From assembly GCA_965601955.1 (NCBI GenBank), contig OZ271855.1:868001-932000 (forward strand): DNA of 64,000 nucleotides, given 5' to 3'. The first letter of the stretch is position 1; every line of letters begins with the position of its first letter. This document shows positions 1 to 6,898 of this stretch, in pieces. The notes under the pieces are model-generated. The model was given only the letters and a program-made list of their open reading frames with translations. It made no database searches and had not been told where the DNA came from. The translations under genes and the position numbers were made by a program. Origin of the DNA: RHLJ01 sp965601955. GTDB lineage: Bacteria; Bacteroidota; Rhodothermia; Balneolales; Balneolaceae.

Positions 1-868
1 TTACTGAAAGAGTCTCTGTTTGTGTTCCAAGGCTTTGAATAGAGCCATGCATATAGGAATACCTCAAGTATCTGGAGTGCCAGTTCAATCGCATCCAATC
101 AAAGTCTGGAGCCTGTTTAGAAAGAATTAAGGTCTGATCAACCCCAAGACCGTATTTGATAATACCTCGACCTATATCGAAACGTAGTTTACTATATGCT
201 AGCGACGCAAAACTTTGAGTATAAGATCCTGATGATTTTCTCAGTCCTAATACGAAGAAAGTTTGCCCAAATACAGGATGGTATTGTATAGCCCTTTCGC
301 TACCTAATTCAGAAAAGTTTTGATATTCAAGATGGAAGCCAAGAAGATTATAGAGGCTTCCGTAGGTTCGAAATCCTTTGAAATCATGTAAACCATTCGT
401 AGTAACTCCTTGTGATGTGTTTACAATACTTCCATATCCCCACCAGGCATCCAATAGAACATTCGAAATAGAATCGCTATAGCTGAATAATTGGGATTCT
501 TCATCGCTGAGGAAATGGGAAGCCTTCTCTTTTACTATTGAACTAAGAGACCCATCGGTTATTCTCAAGAGATCATTGTGAGAATTTCTAATTTGATACT
601 CGAGGGAGAACTCTTTTTTATAAGCGGTCAGGAGTTTTCTATCGAAATATCCCAGGTCGTTTGACTCTATATCGGATAGGAGGTTGGATATATCATTCCT
701 TGAAATGGGAGCAACTTCATAGTTATAGTTAGGTGCATTACCTAATACTCTTTGATGATGTAGCCATTCGTAAACCGGGTGATTGGCAGGTACCAGAGAG
801 ACCTGGGCATTTACCTGAGATCCGAATAGTATGAAGAAGAATGCCAGGAATAACTTAAGTGGTTTCAT
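1..868 (-). CDS. Wzi-like outer-membrane beta-barrel protein, C-terminus outside window
   Basis: The reading frame is open from an ATG at 868 to the window edge (289 complete codons), so the C-terminus is missing. It starts with a signal peptide (hydrophobic run, then a Gln-Val-Asn-Ala-Gln cleavage region). The mature start SLVPANHPVYEWLHHQRVLG closely matches SLVPVHHQIYDWLHLQRVKG in the 587-aa protein at 44772-46535, and similarity continues through the IKYGLG/LKYGFR and FDWMRLN/FDWVRLN stretches. Both resemble the Bacteroidota capsule-assembly (Wzi)-like barrel family; that link is recognition from sequence, not a search. The function is therefore only inferred: an outer-membrane barrel perhaps tied to surface polysaccharide. 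It stands alone, with 191 bp of AT-rich non-coding DNA before the next gene. Confidence 0.7.
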   Translation of the reverse strand, partial: MKPLKLFLAFFFILFGSQVNAQVSLVPANHPVYEWLHHQRVLGNAPNYNYEVAPISRNDISNLLSDIESNDLGYFDRKLLTAYKKEFSLEYQIRNSHNDLLRITDGSLSSIVKEKASHFLSDEESQLFSYSDSISNVLLDAWWGYGSIVNTSQGVTTNGLHDFKGFRTYGSLYNLLGFHLEYQNFSELGSERAIQYHPVFGQTFFVLGLRKSSGSYTQSFASLAYSKLRFDIGRGIIKYGLGVDQTLILSKQAPDFDWMRLNWHSRYLRYSYMHGSIQSLGTQTETLSV

Positions 869-1059
869 AAAGTCAAAAAATGATTAAAAGATGCCGTATT
901 TAGGGAACGATAGATTTGGAATCCTTCTCTGATGTTGTGTCGATTTTGTTTATCTGTGCAATGCTCAAAAGAAAACCTTAGGACCATATTTAGCGAGTTT
1001 TCATTTATCTCTTGGGGTCAAAGATTTCTTTAAATATTCCAAAGTGTAAATATAATATG

Positions 1060-1419
1060 TTAGTCAGTAGCTTTGAAATTAGGATTCTGGATGATTCCGA
1101 ATAAATTACCGAATGGATCAATTACCGTTGCTACATATACCTCTCCTCCGACATGCATAATTTCTTCATCAGCTGTGGCTCCTTCTGAAATAAGGACTTC
1201 CCACGCTTCTTGTATATTGCTAACCCCCCAATATACAATGCTACCCTGGGTTCCAGGTTTTCGATCGGGAATCAACCCAAGCTCATATCCACCAATATCA
1301 AATCCTACATAGAAATCTTCATCAAAATATGGTTCCTGGCCAGTTACTTTTCTATACCACTGCTTTGCTGCGTTAAGATTTGGAGCTGGATATATAACCG
1401 TTCTTAATCCTTTTATCAT
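1060..1419 (-). CDS. VOC (glyoxalase/bleomycin-resistance) superfamily protein
   Basis: A 119-aa single-module vicinal-oxygen-chelate protein. It opens with the usual first strand (TVIYPAPNLNAAKQWYRKVTG) and closes with VIDPFGNLFGIIQNP, the DPxGN(xx)GI motif typical of VOC proteins. The second half holds the other beta-alpha-beta unit (GSIVYWGVSNIQEAWEVLIS, GEVYVATVIDP). The first strand has no His at the usual metal position, so catalysis by the classical glyoxalase mechanism is doubtful, and the substrate cannot be predicted. The ATG at 1419 is the only sensible start. It is probably monocistronic; the terminator of the upstream gene lies between the two. Confidence 0.75.
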   Translation of the reverse strand: MIKGLRTVIYPAPNLNAAKQWYRKVTGQEPYFDEDFYVGFDIGGYELGLIPDRKPGTQGSIVYWGVSNIQEAWEVLISEGATADEEIMHVGGEVYVATVIDPFGNLFGIIQNPNFKATD

Positions 1420-1461
1420 AGTTCATTTTTGCCAAAAGGTAATAAAAAAGGAAGGGGAGAA

Positions 1462-1499
1462 AACAAAAAAGCCTCAATGGTATCATCCGATTGAGGCTT
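1462..1499 (-). terminator. Rho-independent terminator of the small secreted protein gene
   Basis: A perfect 10-bp inverted repeat (AAGCCTCAAT / ATTGAGGCTT, 1469-1478 and 1490-1499) is followed on the minus strand by a run of Ts. It sits 17 bp past the stop of the gene at 1517-1924. Confidence 0.85.
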
Positions 1500-1516
1500 G
1501 GGGTACAGAATAAAAG

Positions 1517-1924
1517 TTATAAATAGTTTATGCTTGTAGTAATTGAACCTGTATATGTTCCTTTTAGGTTAGCAGCTGAGTTTTGATCAATTCTTGCTTC
1601 AATATCTACTGAATGTCTGCCATTCTTAGATTTATGTAAGCTATCAGTAGTAATGTTAATTTTTTCTCCGTATTGGTTCGTTAACTGAGCATAGCTTGAA
1701 GTTTCTACATGAGTAACTGCATGCTTAGTCGTTACAAATTCAAATCTTCCAGAGGTTTCTGTATTAGTATCTAGTTTGATTGTAATTGGTTGAACAGTTT
1801 CAAGAGTAGCTCCACTGACAATTGTTGCAGAAACACGCATAACCGCGCTGGTACTTTTTACTTGACCAACTCCATCTTGACATAAGACAAAAAGGAAAAA
1901 TATTATTAAGATAAATGCTCTCAT
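1517..1924 (-). CDS. Small secreted beta-rich protein, DUF4402/pilin-like
   Basis: About 135 aa. It has a strong signal peptide (MRAFILIIFFLFVLCQDGVG) followed by a Thr/Ser-rich beta-prone domain that ends in GTYTGSITTSINYL. That ending resembles DUF4402 and spore-coat-U/pilin-like secreted domains, which close on a G-x-Y-x-G...V-x-Y strand. I chose the ATG at 1924, which has AGGAAA upstream, over the in-frame ATG at 1951, which has no ribosome-binding site and would put five basic residues ahead of the signal peptide. It is a single gene with its own terminator. About 150 bp of very AT-rich DNA precede it and probably hold its promoter. The function is unknown; a surface or extracellular structural role is a guess. 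Confidence 0.65.
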   Translation of the reverse strand: MRAFILIIFFLFVLCQDGVGQVKSTSAVMRVSATIVSGATLETVQPITIKLDTNTETSGRFEFVTTKHAVTHVETSSYAQLTNQYGEKINITTDSLHKSKNGRHSVDIEARIDQNSAANLKGTYTGSITTSINYL

Positions 1925-2106
1925 ACGGCGATTTTTCCTGACCGCAAGCATTATATTAAAAAAATCTAATATTAGAAAATCTTAATATTCATATTAATTA
2001 CAAATATGCCTTATCATTCTGTTATTTATATACTTGATAATATTTAATAAATGTAAACTCCCCAATACATCCCTTTTTTTGCTCTTAAAAAGTGATTTTT
2101 CAGAAT

Positions 2107-2139
2107 AAAAAAAGCCCTGAATTATTAATTCAGAGCTTA
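2107..2139 (-). terminator. Rho-independent terminator after tRNA-Pro
   Basis: The arms AGCCCTGAATT (2113-2123) and AATTCAGAGCT (2127-2137) pair with one G-T wobble. Seven Ts follow on the minus strand. It lies 9 bp beyond the tRNA 3' end. Confidence 0.85.
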
Positions 2140-2147
2140 ATTAGTTG

Positions 2148-2221
2148 TCGAGGCGACAGGATTTGAACCTGCGACCCCTCGGCCCCCAGCCGAGTGCGCT
2201 ACCGGACTACGCCACGCCTCG
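2148..2221 (-). tRNA. tRNA-Pro (anticodon GGG)
   Basis: A complete cloverleaf on the minus strand. The acceptor arms are CGAGGCG/CGCCTCG, the anticodon stem CTCGG/CCGAG encloses the loop CTGGGGG (anticodon GGG), and the T-arm is GCAGG-TTCAAAT-CCTGT. The discriminator is A. CCA is not encoded. The first 10 nt and the upstream promoter are repeated at 2560-2610, on the far side of a GIY-YIG gene (see the mobile element entry). Confidence 0.97.
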
Positions 2222-2262
2222 AATATTCAAAGATACTATGAAAGGACTCGCAATCTCAATCC
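2212..2262. repeat. 51-bp direct repeat, copy 1 (intact tRNA-Pro 5' end plus promoter)
   Basis: This is identical over 51 bp to 2560-2610. It covers tRNA-Pro nucleotides 1-10 and 41 bp upstream, including the promoter. Bases diverge immediately at both edges (G versus A on one side, T versus C on the other). Confidence 0.95.
2228..2259 (-). promoter_or_regulatory. Promoter of tRNA-Pro (Bacteroidota type), inside a direct repeat
   Basis: On the minus strand, TATCTTTG (2235-2228) is a perfect TAnnTTTG -7 box, and TTG at 2259-2257 sits 21 bp upstream as a -33 element. Transcription would start within a base or two of the tRNA 5' end. An identical promoter is present in the second repeat copy (2576-2607), where it faces the GIY-YIG gene. 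Confidence 0.75.
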
Positions 2263-2501
2263 TAGATTGCTTCTGATTGAAGAAATCTCTTCGCTCCCCT
2301 CTTCTTGATTCTTTTTTCTAGTATCAAAGCGTCATGTTTAGATAAAGCGTGTGAAGTCCAATAGATTTCCCAAGGTATTCCATATTTAGTAGAGGGTGTT
2401 TTCCCTAAGTTATGTTGTGAAATCCTTCTTTCAAGATCATCGGTATATCCAGTATAAAACCGATCTTTAGTTTTACTATATAAAATGTATACATAAAACA
2501 T
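2262..2501 (-). CDS. GIY-YIG nuclease family protein (cassette A)
   Basis: 79 aa from the ATG at 2501, which begins MFYVYILYSKTKDRFYTGYT. A longer frame from 2525 is less likely because the GIY-YIG fold begins at FYVYIL. The motifs are YVYIL then FYTGYT (the GIY-YIG pair), the helix with catalytic Arg (DLERRISQHN) and the conserved Glu (LILEKRIKKRG). It is a bare nuclease domain of the UPF0213/YhbQ-like size, with no DNA-binding extension. The stop codon TAG (2264-2262) shares its last base with the 51-bp repeat. The repeat copy at 2560-2610 places the tRNA-Pro promoter about 75 bp upstream, so the gene probably uses a duplicated tRNA promoter. A role in moving or maintaining the cassette is inferred. 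Confidence 0.88.
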   Translation of the reverse strand: MFYVYILYSKTKDRFYTGYTDDLERRISQHNLGKTPSTKYGIPWEIYWTSHALSKHDALILEKRIKKRGAKRFLQSEAI

Positions 2502-2521
2502 AGTATTGACCCCTCTGCCTC

Positions 2522-2558
2522 TCACGCTGGAGCGTGACGCTACCCACGCTAAAGCGTG
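2522..2558. repeat. Twin short palindromes upstream of GIY-YIG gene A
   Basis: Two hairpins with identical 6-bp arms, CACGCT-GG-AGCGTG (2523-2536) and CACGCT-AA-AGCGTG (2545-2558), lie in the leader between the orphan tRNA-Pro end and the GIY-YIG gene. The first extends to 7-bp arms. Confidence 0.85.
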
Positions 2559-2559
2559 A

Positions 2560-2610
2560 CCACGCCTCGAATATTCAAAGATACTATGAAAGGACTCGCA
2601 ATCTCAATCC
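2560..2610. repeat. 51-bp direct repeat, copy 2 (orphan tRNA-Pro 5' end plus promoter)
   Basis: An exact second copy of 2212-2262. Here the tRNA fragment stops after 10 nt and runs into two CACGCT-nn-AGCGTG palindromes. The copy supplies a complete promoter reading toward the GIY-YIG gene. Confidence 0.95.
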
Positions 2611-2617
2611 CTGATTT

Positions 2618-3889
2618 CTATCGGTTCAGTTCCCGGTATTTTTTAATTCGCTGAGGATATATCACTACCTGGATAAAATTGAACTCGAGGTACTGGAGAC
2701 TGATTAACCTGTCTCTCTTTTCCAGTTCCAGAGTAGGGGAATACCGTAAGTTTGTTCTCAATAGCCAAATGTCGGCTTTTCGGGCGGGTCGAATATCCCA
2801 TCCGAACACAATAGAAGGAGTTGTGATATTGTGTGTTTCGTTTGTGATACCAGCACCAAATTCATCTTCCCTAAAAGTTATGCTTTCGTGCAGGATACCG
2901 GCGCCTACAAAGGGAGCGAAGCCATTATAGTCGAACAGAAATTTGTAGGCTTCTACACCAAGGCTTTTTCTATTCAGCTTTTGAGTAAATGAAAACGCAT
3001 TTCTTTCCTGGCGGATAGACCGGTAGTTTGCTGAAATGATGAAATCCTGTTTCGAAAAATGATAGCCTAATGTGAACTCAGGGAATATCCCGGGCATAGC
3101 TCTGTCATCAAGAAAAGGGTACAGGTCATTTATGTACGATGAGTTTTGGGTTGGAAATGCTGACGATGGACCAACTGCAAAAAACCAACCCAACATATTT
3201 TTTTCATTCAGCAATGAGTCGAGAACCGGGATGGGATAATTGTACGAGCCCCGTGTGGTTTCCAGCGAATAGTTTATGCTAAAATTGAGAATGCCTTTTG
3301 GGAATGAGGAAGAAGTAGTTTGATCTCTAGAAATATAAATAGAGGTCTCATTATCTGGAATCACTTCATAACCCAGGTAAGCATAAACCTTTGGCGTCTG
3401 ATAGGCTATACCTGCTCCAAAAATGGATTTAACCTGGGTTCTTTTGTAATTACCATTTCCAATAGCATTTTGGATCAGTCGAATGGGAGCGAATTTATAG
3501 CTCACATATGGCCGTACCTTTCCAGGTTCGATCGGACTAGGAAATAACCTCATACCGGTCAAAGCACCAAATCGAATAGAGTTATCGATTTCATCTTCTT
3601 CAGATTTTCTTGGTGGAGTACTAATTGAAACAAAAAAATCAGCATATCCCCAAAAGTGAGTAGCTCCAATATTGAGAGAAGGAGTGATGAAATTATTCCT
3701 TGTTAGCGACTGAAGCTGGTTTGATCCATCTAAAAAGGCTGATTCGGACAGGTTAAAAACGTAGCTGAAGTCGAGGCCATAGTATGATTTGGCAAAGGAA
3801 TACCTTTTCTCCGGATCAAAATCCTGTGCAGTGCTTTTTCCTGTAATTAGAACAAGAAACAAAACGAGAGTGCTGGCGATACTTTTCAT
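2618..3889 (-). CDS. Outer-membrane beta-barrel protein of unknown function
   Basis: 423 aa with a signal peptide (about residues 1-21, ending KSTAQ). The rest alternates aromatic and polar residues in strand-like blocks, for example GWFFAVGPSSAF, FTLGYHFSKQDFIISANY and VIYPQRIKKYRELNR near the C-terminus. I recognise no catalytic motif. The ATG overlaps the stop of the gene upstream by 4 bp (ATGA), so the two are translationally coupled. The LytTR-type repeat array at 4645-4719 lies upstream of the pair. The most likely role is a small outer-membrane protein made together with the inner-membrane protein. Confidence 0.7.
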   Translation of the reverse strand: MKSIASTLVLFLVLITGKSTAQDFDPEKRYSFAKSYYGLDFSYVFNLSESAFLDGSNQLQSLTRNNFITPSLNIGATHFWGYADFFVSISTPPRKSEEDEIDNSIRFGALTGMRLFPSPIEPGKVRPYVSYKFAPIRLIQNAIGNGNYKRTQVKSIFGAGIAYQTPKVYAYLGYEVIPDNETSIYISRDQTTSSSFPKGILNFSINYSLETTRGSYNYPIPVLDSLLNEKNMLGWFFAVGPSSAFPTQNSSYINDLYPFLDDRAMPGIFPEFTLGYHFSKQDFIISANYRSIRQERNAFSFTQKLNRKSLGVEAYKFLFDYNGFAPFVGAGILHESITFREDEFGAGITNETHNITTPSIVFGWDIRPARKADIWLLRTNLRYSPTLELEKRDRLISLQYLEFNFIQVVIYPQRIKKYRELNR

Positions 3890-4584
3890 ATTCCTGAAGC
3901 CTGAACTCGTTGAGAGCTTTTCTTTCCGGTATGTTTCTTTATATATCTTCGCTTAGCGATGGAGATTAAAGGGGCCCCTAAAGCAGCAGGTAAAATCCAG
4001 GAAAGCCAGGCATATTCAAGATGAGCGAGGTGAGTGCCGGACATTTGGACAGCAAAAGCAGTTACAGCGGCTATATACGCTCCACAAAAAGCAGACATGT
4101 GGTGATAAAACCACCAAAGCTTATTATCGATTTCTTTCTTTCGAAAAATGAGCATGTCTTCAATGGCGCTCCAGCTCGTAAGGAAGCCAAAAACGACAAG
4201 AAGAATGGTTAGCGGATTAATGCTTCCGGAATCCAGGTATCTGGATACTGCGAGATATAAAAACGAAAGTCCGGCAAGCAAAGTAATAACTGCACCTGTC
4301 CAGTCAATCCAGTTTTGCTCTCCTGTTTTTTTTCGGTATAACACCCGGTAACCGGTAAAGCACATATAAAAACTGAATACGGCAATTACCAGGAGAAAGT
4401 AATTGAAGCGGTAAAAGAAGATCATCAATAAAGCAGTGACAAATATGCCAAACATGCTCCAGAAGAAAAGTTGCCCGCTTAACCGGTGGACTTTTCCTCC
4501 CTTTTTTGAAAACATCGGGATCAAACCAGAGATCAGGCAAAGAGCTCCGAGAAGTACATGGGTGTAACGTAAAATATCGTGCAT
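3886..4584 (-). CDS. Seven-helix integral membrane protein, DUF2306-like
   Basis: About 232 aa with roughly seven hydrophobic helices and a basic tail. The first helix begins with ILRYTHVLLGALCLISGLIP; two further His-containing segments (VHRLSGQLFFW and WWFYHHMSAFCGAYIA) match the pattern of DUF2306-type membrane proteins, where such histidines are suspected haem or metal ligands. The ATG at 4584 fits the family start; another lies 9 codons upstream at 4611. It is the first gene of a two-gene operon with the barrel protein. Four 20-21 bp-spaced repeats lie just upstream, between it and the LytTR regulator. The activity is unknown. Confidence 0.6.
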   Translation of the reverse strand: MHDILRYTHVLLGALCLISGLIPMFSKKGGKVHRLSGQLFFWSMFGIFVTALLMIFFYRFNYFLLVIAVFSFYMCFTGYRVLYRKKTGEQNWIDWTGAVITLLAGLSFLYLAVSRYLDSGSINPLTILLVVFGFLTSWSAIEDMLIFRKKEIDNKLWWFYHHMSAFCGAYIAAVTAFAVQMSGTHLAHLEYAWLSWILPAALGAPLISIAKRRYIKKHTGKKSSQRVQASGI

Positions 4585-4644
4585 AGCAATAACTATTGAT
4601 TGAATTTGCACAAACTACGTTACCGGATTATAGGTGATGCTTGT

Positions 4645-4719
4645 CAGGGATTTAAACTCCATTCCTGGGACAGAAAAGTGTAAATCAGGGACGAGTTGTA
4701 ATAACCTGGGACGAAAAGA
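4645..4719 (-). promoter_or_regulatory. Four direct repeats with 20-21 bp period, probable LytTR operator
   Basis: On the plus strand the core GGGA(C/T) recurs at 4647, 4667, 4688 and 4708, so the steps are 20, 21 and 20 bp. The flanking bases alternate between TCAGGGA and CCTGGGA, and copies 2-4 continue with C, then A or G. LytTR domains bind pairs of direct repeats about two helical turns apart. The array lies between the stop of the LytTR gene (4734) and the start of the membrane-protein operon (4584). That the neighbouring regulator binds it is an inference. Confidence 0.6.
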
Positions 4720-4733
4720 GGAGAGCGAACTAG

Positions 4734-5537
4734 CTAGATGGACACCCAGGACTTGAGGTTCTCAACGTAAGTTTTTGAGACAGGAACCTTTGAATTTCCG
4801 GAATCCAGTTCAAGCGTGTAACCATTACCAGAAGGCTGTACCGCTTCAATTTTCTTTGCATTCACTAAAAAGCTTCGATGACATCGAATGAGGTAATCGA
4901 ACTTCGAAAAGCTGGCTTCGAGTTGTTTTAGGGTAAATCGTACCTGGAAAGAACGATCACTCTCGCAATGAAATACCAAGTAGTTCTTTCTCGATTCAAC
5001 ATACAGCAAAGCTTCTATATTAATATTTCGAGAATCTGATTTATTTAATTTGATCGTCCAGCGAGTAACGGATTTTGGAAGGTCTCCATCCAATTGATCA
5101 ACGATGGGAGTCACTTCATTTAGTCGGGAAGATAGTGCCTGGTTCTTTTCAAAAAGATAGACCCCGAATGTTGGTAAAATGGCGATCACAAGGGTTAAGA
5201 GTCCCAGGGTCAAAAATGCCTGCAAGTCAGCGTAGGAGTTACTTAAAGTTAGATAGAAAAAGTAATTTGCCACGGCGATAGTGAAAACGATAAGAACGGT
5301 AACAATAGAATTCCTAATTGATCGATCAGTACGCTCCTTTATTACAAAAAGTAATACTTCGTAGAAAAGCACTACTCCACCCGAAATCAATCCAAAGCAT
5401 AATGCGATCAGAAGAGTAAACAATACAGAATAATGAGGATTGGAAAGCATGTAGATATACACACCGACCCAAACTAATAGGACTACAATACCTACGGTTT
5501 TGAGCTTGTTCGTGATATGAGTTACTACTCCACTCAT
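4734..5537 (-). CDS. Membrane-anchored LytTR-family transcriptional regulator
   Basis: 267 aa. Residues about 15-130 hold four transmembrane helices. The C-terminal 100 residues are a LytTR DNA-binding domain: EALLYVESRKNYLVFHCESD, then LEASFSKFDYLIRCHRSFLV (the FxRxHRS(Y/F)(L/I)VN signature), then NSKVPVSKTYVENLKSW. It has no receiver domain, so this is a one-component regulator that joins a membrane sensor directly to DNA binding. Its ATG overlaps the epimerase stop by 4 bp (ATGA), which makes it translationally coupled to a metabolic gene. The probable target is the repeat array and operon immediately downstream. Confidence 0.88.
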   Translation of the reverse strand: MSGVVTHITNKLKTVGIVVLLVWVGVYIYMLSNPHYSVLFTLLIALCFGLISGGVVLFYEVLLFVIKERTDRSIRNSIVTVLIVFTIAVANYFFYLTLSNSYADLQAFLTLGLLTLVIAILPTFGVYLFEKNQALSSRLNEVTPIVDQLDGDLPKSVTRWTIKLNKSDSRNINIEALLYVESRKNYLVFHCESDRSFQVRFTLKQLEASFSKFDYLIRCHRSFLVNAKKIEAVQPSGNGYTLELDSGNSKVPVSKTYVENLKSWVSI

Positions 5538-5932
5538 CCTTTAGATTGGCAAAGCTCTACAAGTACTCCATTATTTCCTTTTGGGTGAAGAAAAGCTACT
5601 AATTTATTATCCGCCCCGTCTTTGGGTGTTTCGTTTAAGACGATGAACCCTTCTTCTCTCAACCTATCGAGTTCAGAATGAATATCTTGTACTTCAAAAG
5701 CTACATGGTGCAAGCCCTGTCCTTTTTTTTGAATATACTTTGCTATTACTGATTCTTCGGAAGTGGCGCCAAGCAATTCAATTTTTGATTCCCCGGTTTG
5801 AAAAAAGGCAGTTTCAACTTTTTCGCTTTCAACAACTTCCCGTTTATAACAAGGCCGGTTCAAAATTTTTTCGTAAATCTTAATAGCCTCATCAAGATCA
5901 TCTACTGCAATTCCAACGTGGTCGATATGCAT
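5534..5932 (-). CDS. mce: Methylmalonyl-CoA epimerase
   Basis: 132 aa, the full length of the family. It interconverts (2R)- and (2S)-methylmalonyl-CoA in the propionate/succinate route. The two VOC modules carry the expected metal ligands: His5 (MHIDHVGIAV), Gln45 (FFQTGES), His75/76 (GLHHVAFEV) and Glu126 (VLVELCQ). The region IELLGATSEESVIAKYIQKK is typical of this enzyme and not of generic VOC proteins. It is the first gene of an operon with the LytTR regulator, and it diverges from the cyclophilin gene at 6018. No mutase genes are in the window. Confidence 0.92.
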   Translation of the reverse strand: MHIDHVGIAVDDLDEAIKIYEKILNRPCYKREVVESEKVETAFFQTGESKIELLGATSEESVIAKYIQKKGQGLHHVAFEVQDIHSELDRLREEGFIVLNETPKDGADNKLVAFLHPKGNNGVLVELCQSKG

Positions 5933-6017
5933 AGTTTTAAATTTTTTTTAGGGGATAAAAGCCTCTTATTTCGTACCATCTACGCAAAATGAAAATACAT
6001 CAAAACAAAAAAAACAA

Positions 6018-6896
6018 ATGAAAAGAATTTCCATTCTGATAGTTTTTTCTATTCTAAGCCTAACGTGCAATGATAAAGAGGGAGTAAGTAGTGCAAATGC
6101 AACAGATGAAATTGCAATAATTAGCACAGATTTCGGAGATATACATGTTGTGCTTTATGATGAGACCCCATTGCACAAAGAAAATTTTTTAAAACTCGCT
6201 AAAGAAGGATTCTATGACAGTACTACCTTTCATAGGGTTATGAGTGAATTTATGATCCAGGGGGGAGATCCAAATTCAAAAGATGATATTCCATTCAATG
6301 ATGGTCAGGGAGGTCCGGGATATACCGTAGAAGCAGAATTCAATAGCAAATTCTACCATAAAAAGGGGGCTCTTGCCGCAGCTCGATTAGGCGATCAACA
6401 AAATCCCGAAAAGAGATCGAGTGGTTCTCAGTTCTATATTGTTCAGGGAAGGCCTGTTTCCAGCCTAGAATTAAACCAGATACTGCAAAACCTGAACAAC
6501 CAGGGCATACAAGAAATGTTAGCTAAGTATGTGCAGGCACCGGAAAACATTGAGCTCCTTCAATCATTACAGCAATATCAAATGGCGGGTCAATTGGATA
6601 GTGTGCAGACTATATTAGCTCGAATTAAACCTATAGCCACTGCTGGCTACATACCGAAGATATATACCGAAGAACAGCGAGGAGTATACAGTTCTGAAGG
6701 AGGTGCGCCCTTCCTGGATGGAAATTATACCGTATTTGGTGAAGTTATTAGAGGCCTTTCAGTAGTTGATTCTATTGCTATACAAAATACAAATCCAGCG
6801 GACCGGCCTTTCGAAGATATTGTGATGAGTGTAAGAGTTGAACAAATGAGCAGAGATAAGATTACTTCCGAGTACGGTTATTATTACGAAAACTAA
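6018..6896 (+). CDS. Cyclophilin-type peptidyl-prolyl isomerase, lipoprotein
   Basis: 292 aa. The signal peptide ends in the lipobox LSLTC (Cys17), so it is a lipid-anchored envelope foldase. The cyclophilin core is clear: TTFHRVMSEFMIQGGDP (catalytic Arg and the FMIQGGDP motif), RSSGSQFYIVQGRP and FLDGNYTVFGEVIRG. About 75-80 residues, mostly helical (LNQILQNLNNQGIQEMLAKY and onward), are inserted between the last two motifs, which enlarges the domain compared with E. coli PpiA/PpiB; such inserts are common in Bacteroidota homologues. The next gene starts 2 bp after the stop. Confidence 0.9.
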   Translation: MKRISILIVFSILSLTCNDKEGVSSANATDEIAIISTDFGDIHVVLYDETPLHKENFLKLAKEGFYDSTTFHRVMSEFMIQGGDPNSKDDIPFNDGQGGPGYTVEAEFNSKFYHKKGALAAARLGDQQNPEKRSSGSQFYIVQGRPVSSLELNQILQNLNNQGIQEMLAKYVQAPENIELLQSLQQYQMAGQLDSVQTILARIKPIATAGYIPKIYTEEQRGVYSSEGGAPFLDGNYTVFGEVIRGLSVVDSIAIQNTNPADRPFEDIVMSVRVEQMSRDKITSEYGYYYEN

Positions 6897-6898
6897 GT

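Larger units (their letters stand above)
2212..2610 (-). mobile_element. Putative GIY-YIG/tRNA cassette, locus A (tRNA-Pro)
   Basis: 297 bp of unique DNA (2263-2559) holding one GIY-YIG gene and a palindromic leader lie between two exact 51-bp copies of the tRNA-Pro 5' end and promoter. The simplest history is insertion with duplication or regeneration of the tRNA end, leaving a working tRNA with its own promoter. The element has nearly the same size and layout as the cassette at tRNA-Leu (55260-55656). There is no integrase, and the mechanism is unknown. Calling it mobile is an inference from structure. Confidence 0.65.

Noticed and set aside
6450..6690. Insert in the cyclophilin read as a fused second domain
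   Set aside because: It is helical, about 75-80 residues, and lies between two cyclophilin motifs; similar inserts are usual in Bacteroidota homologues.
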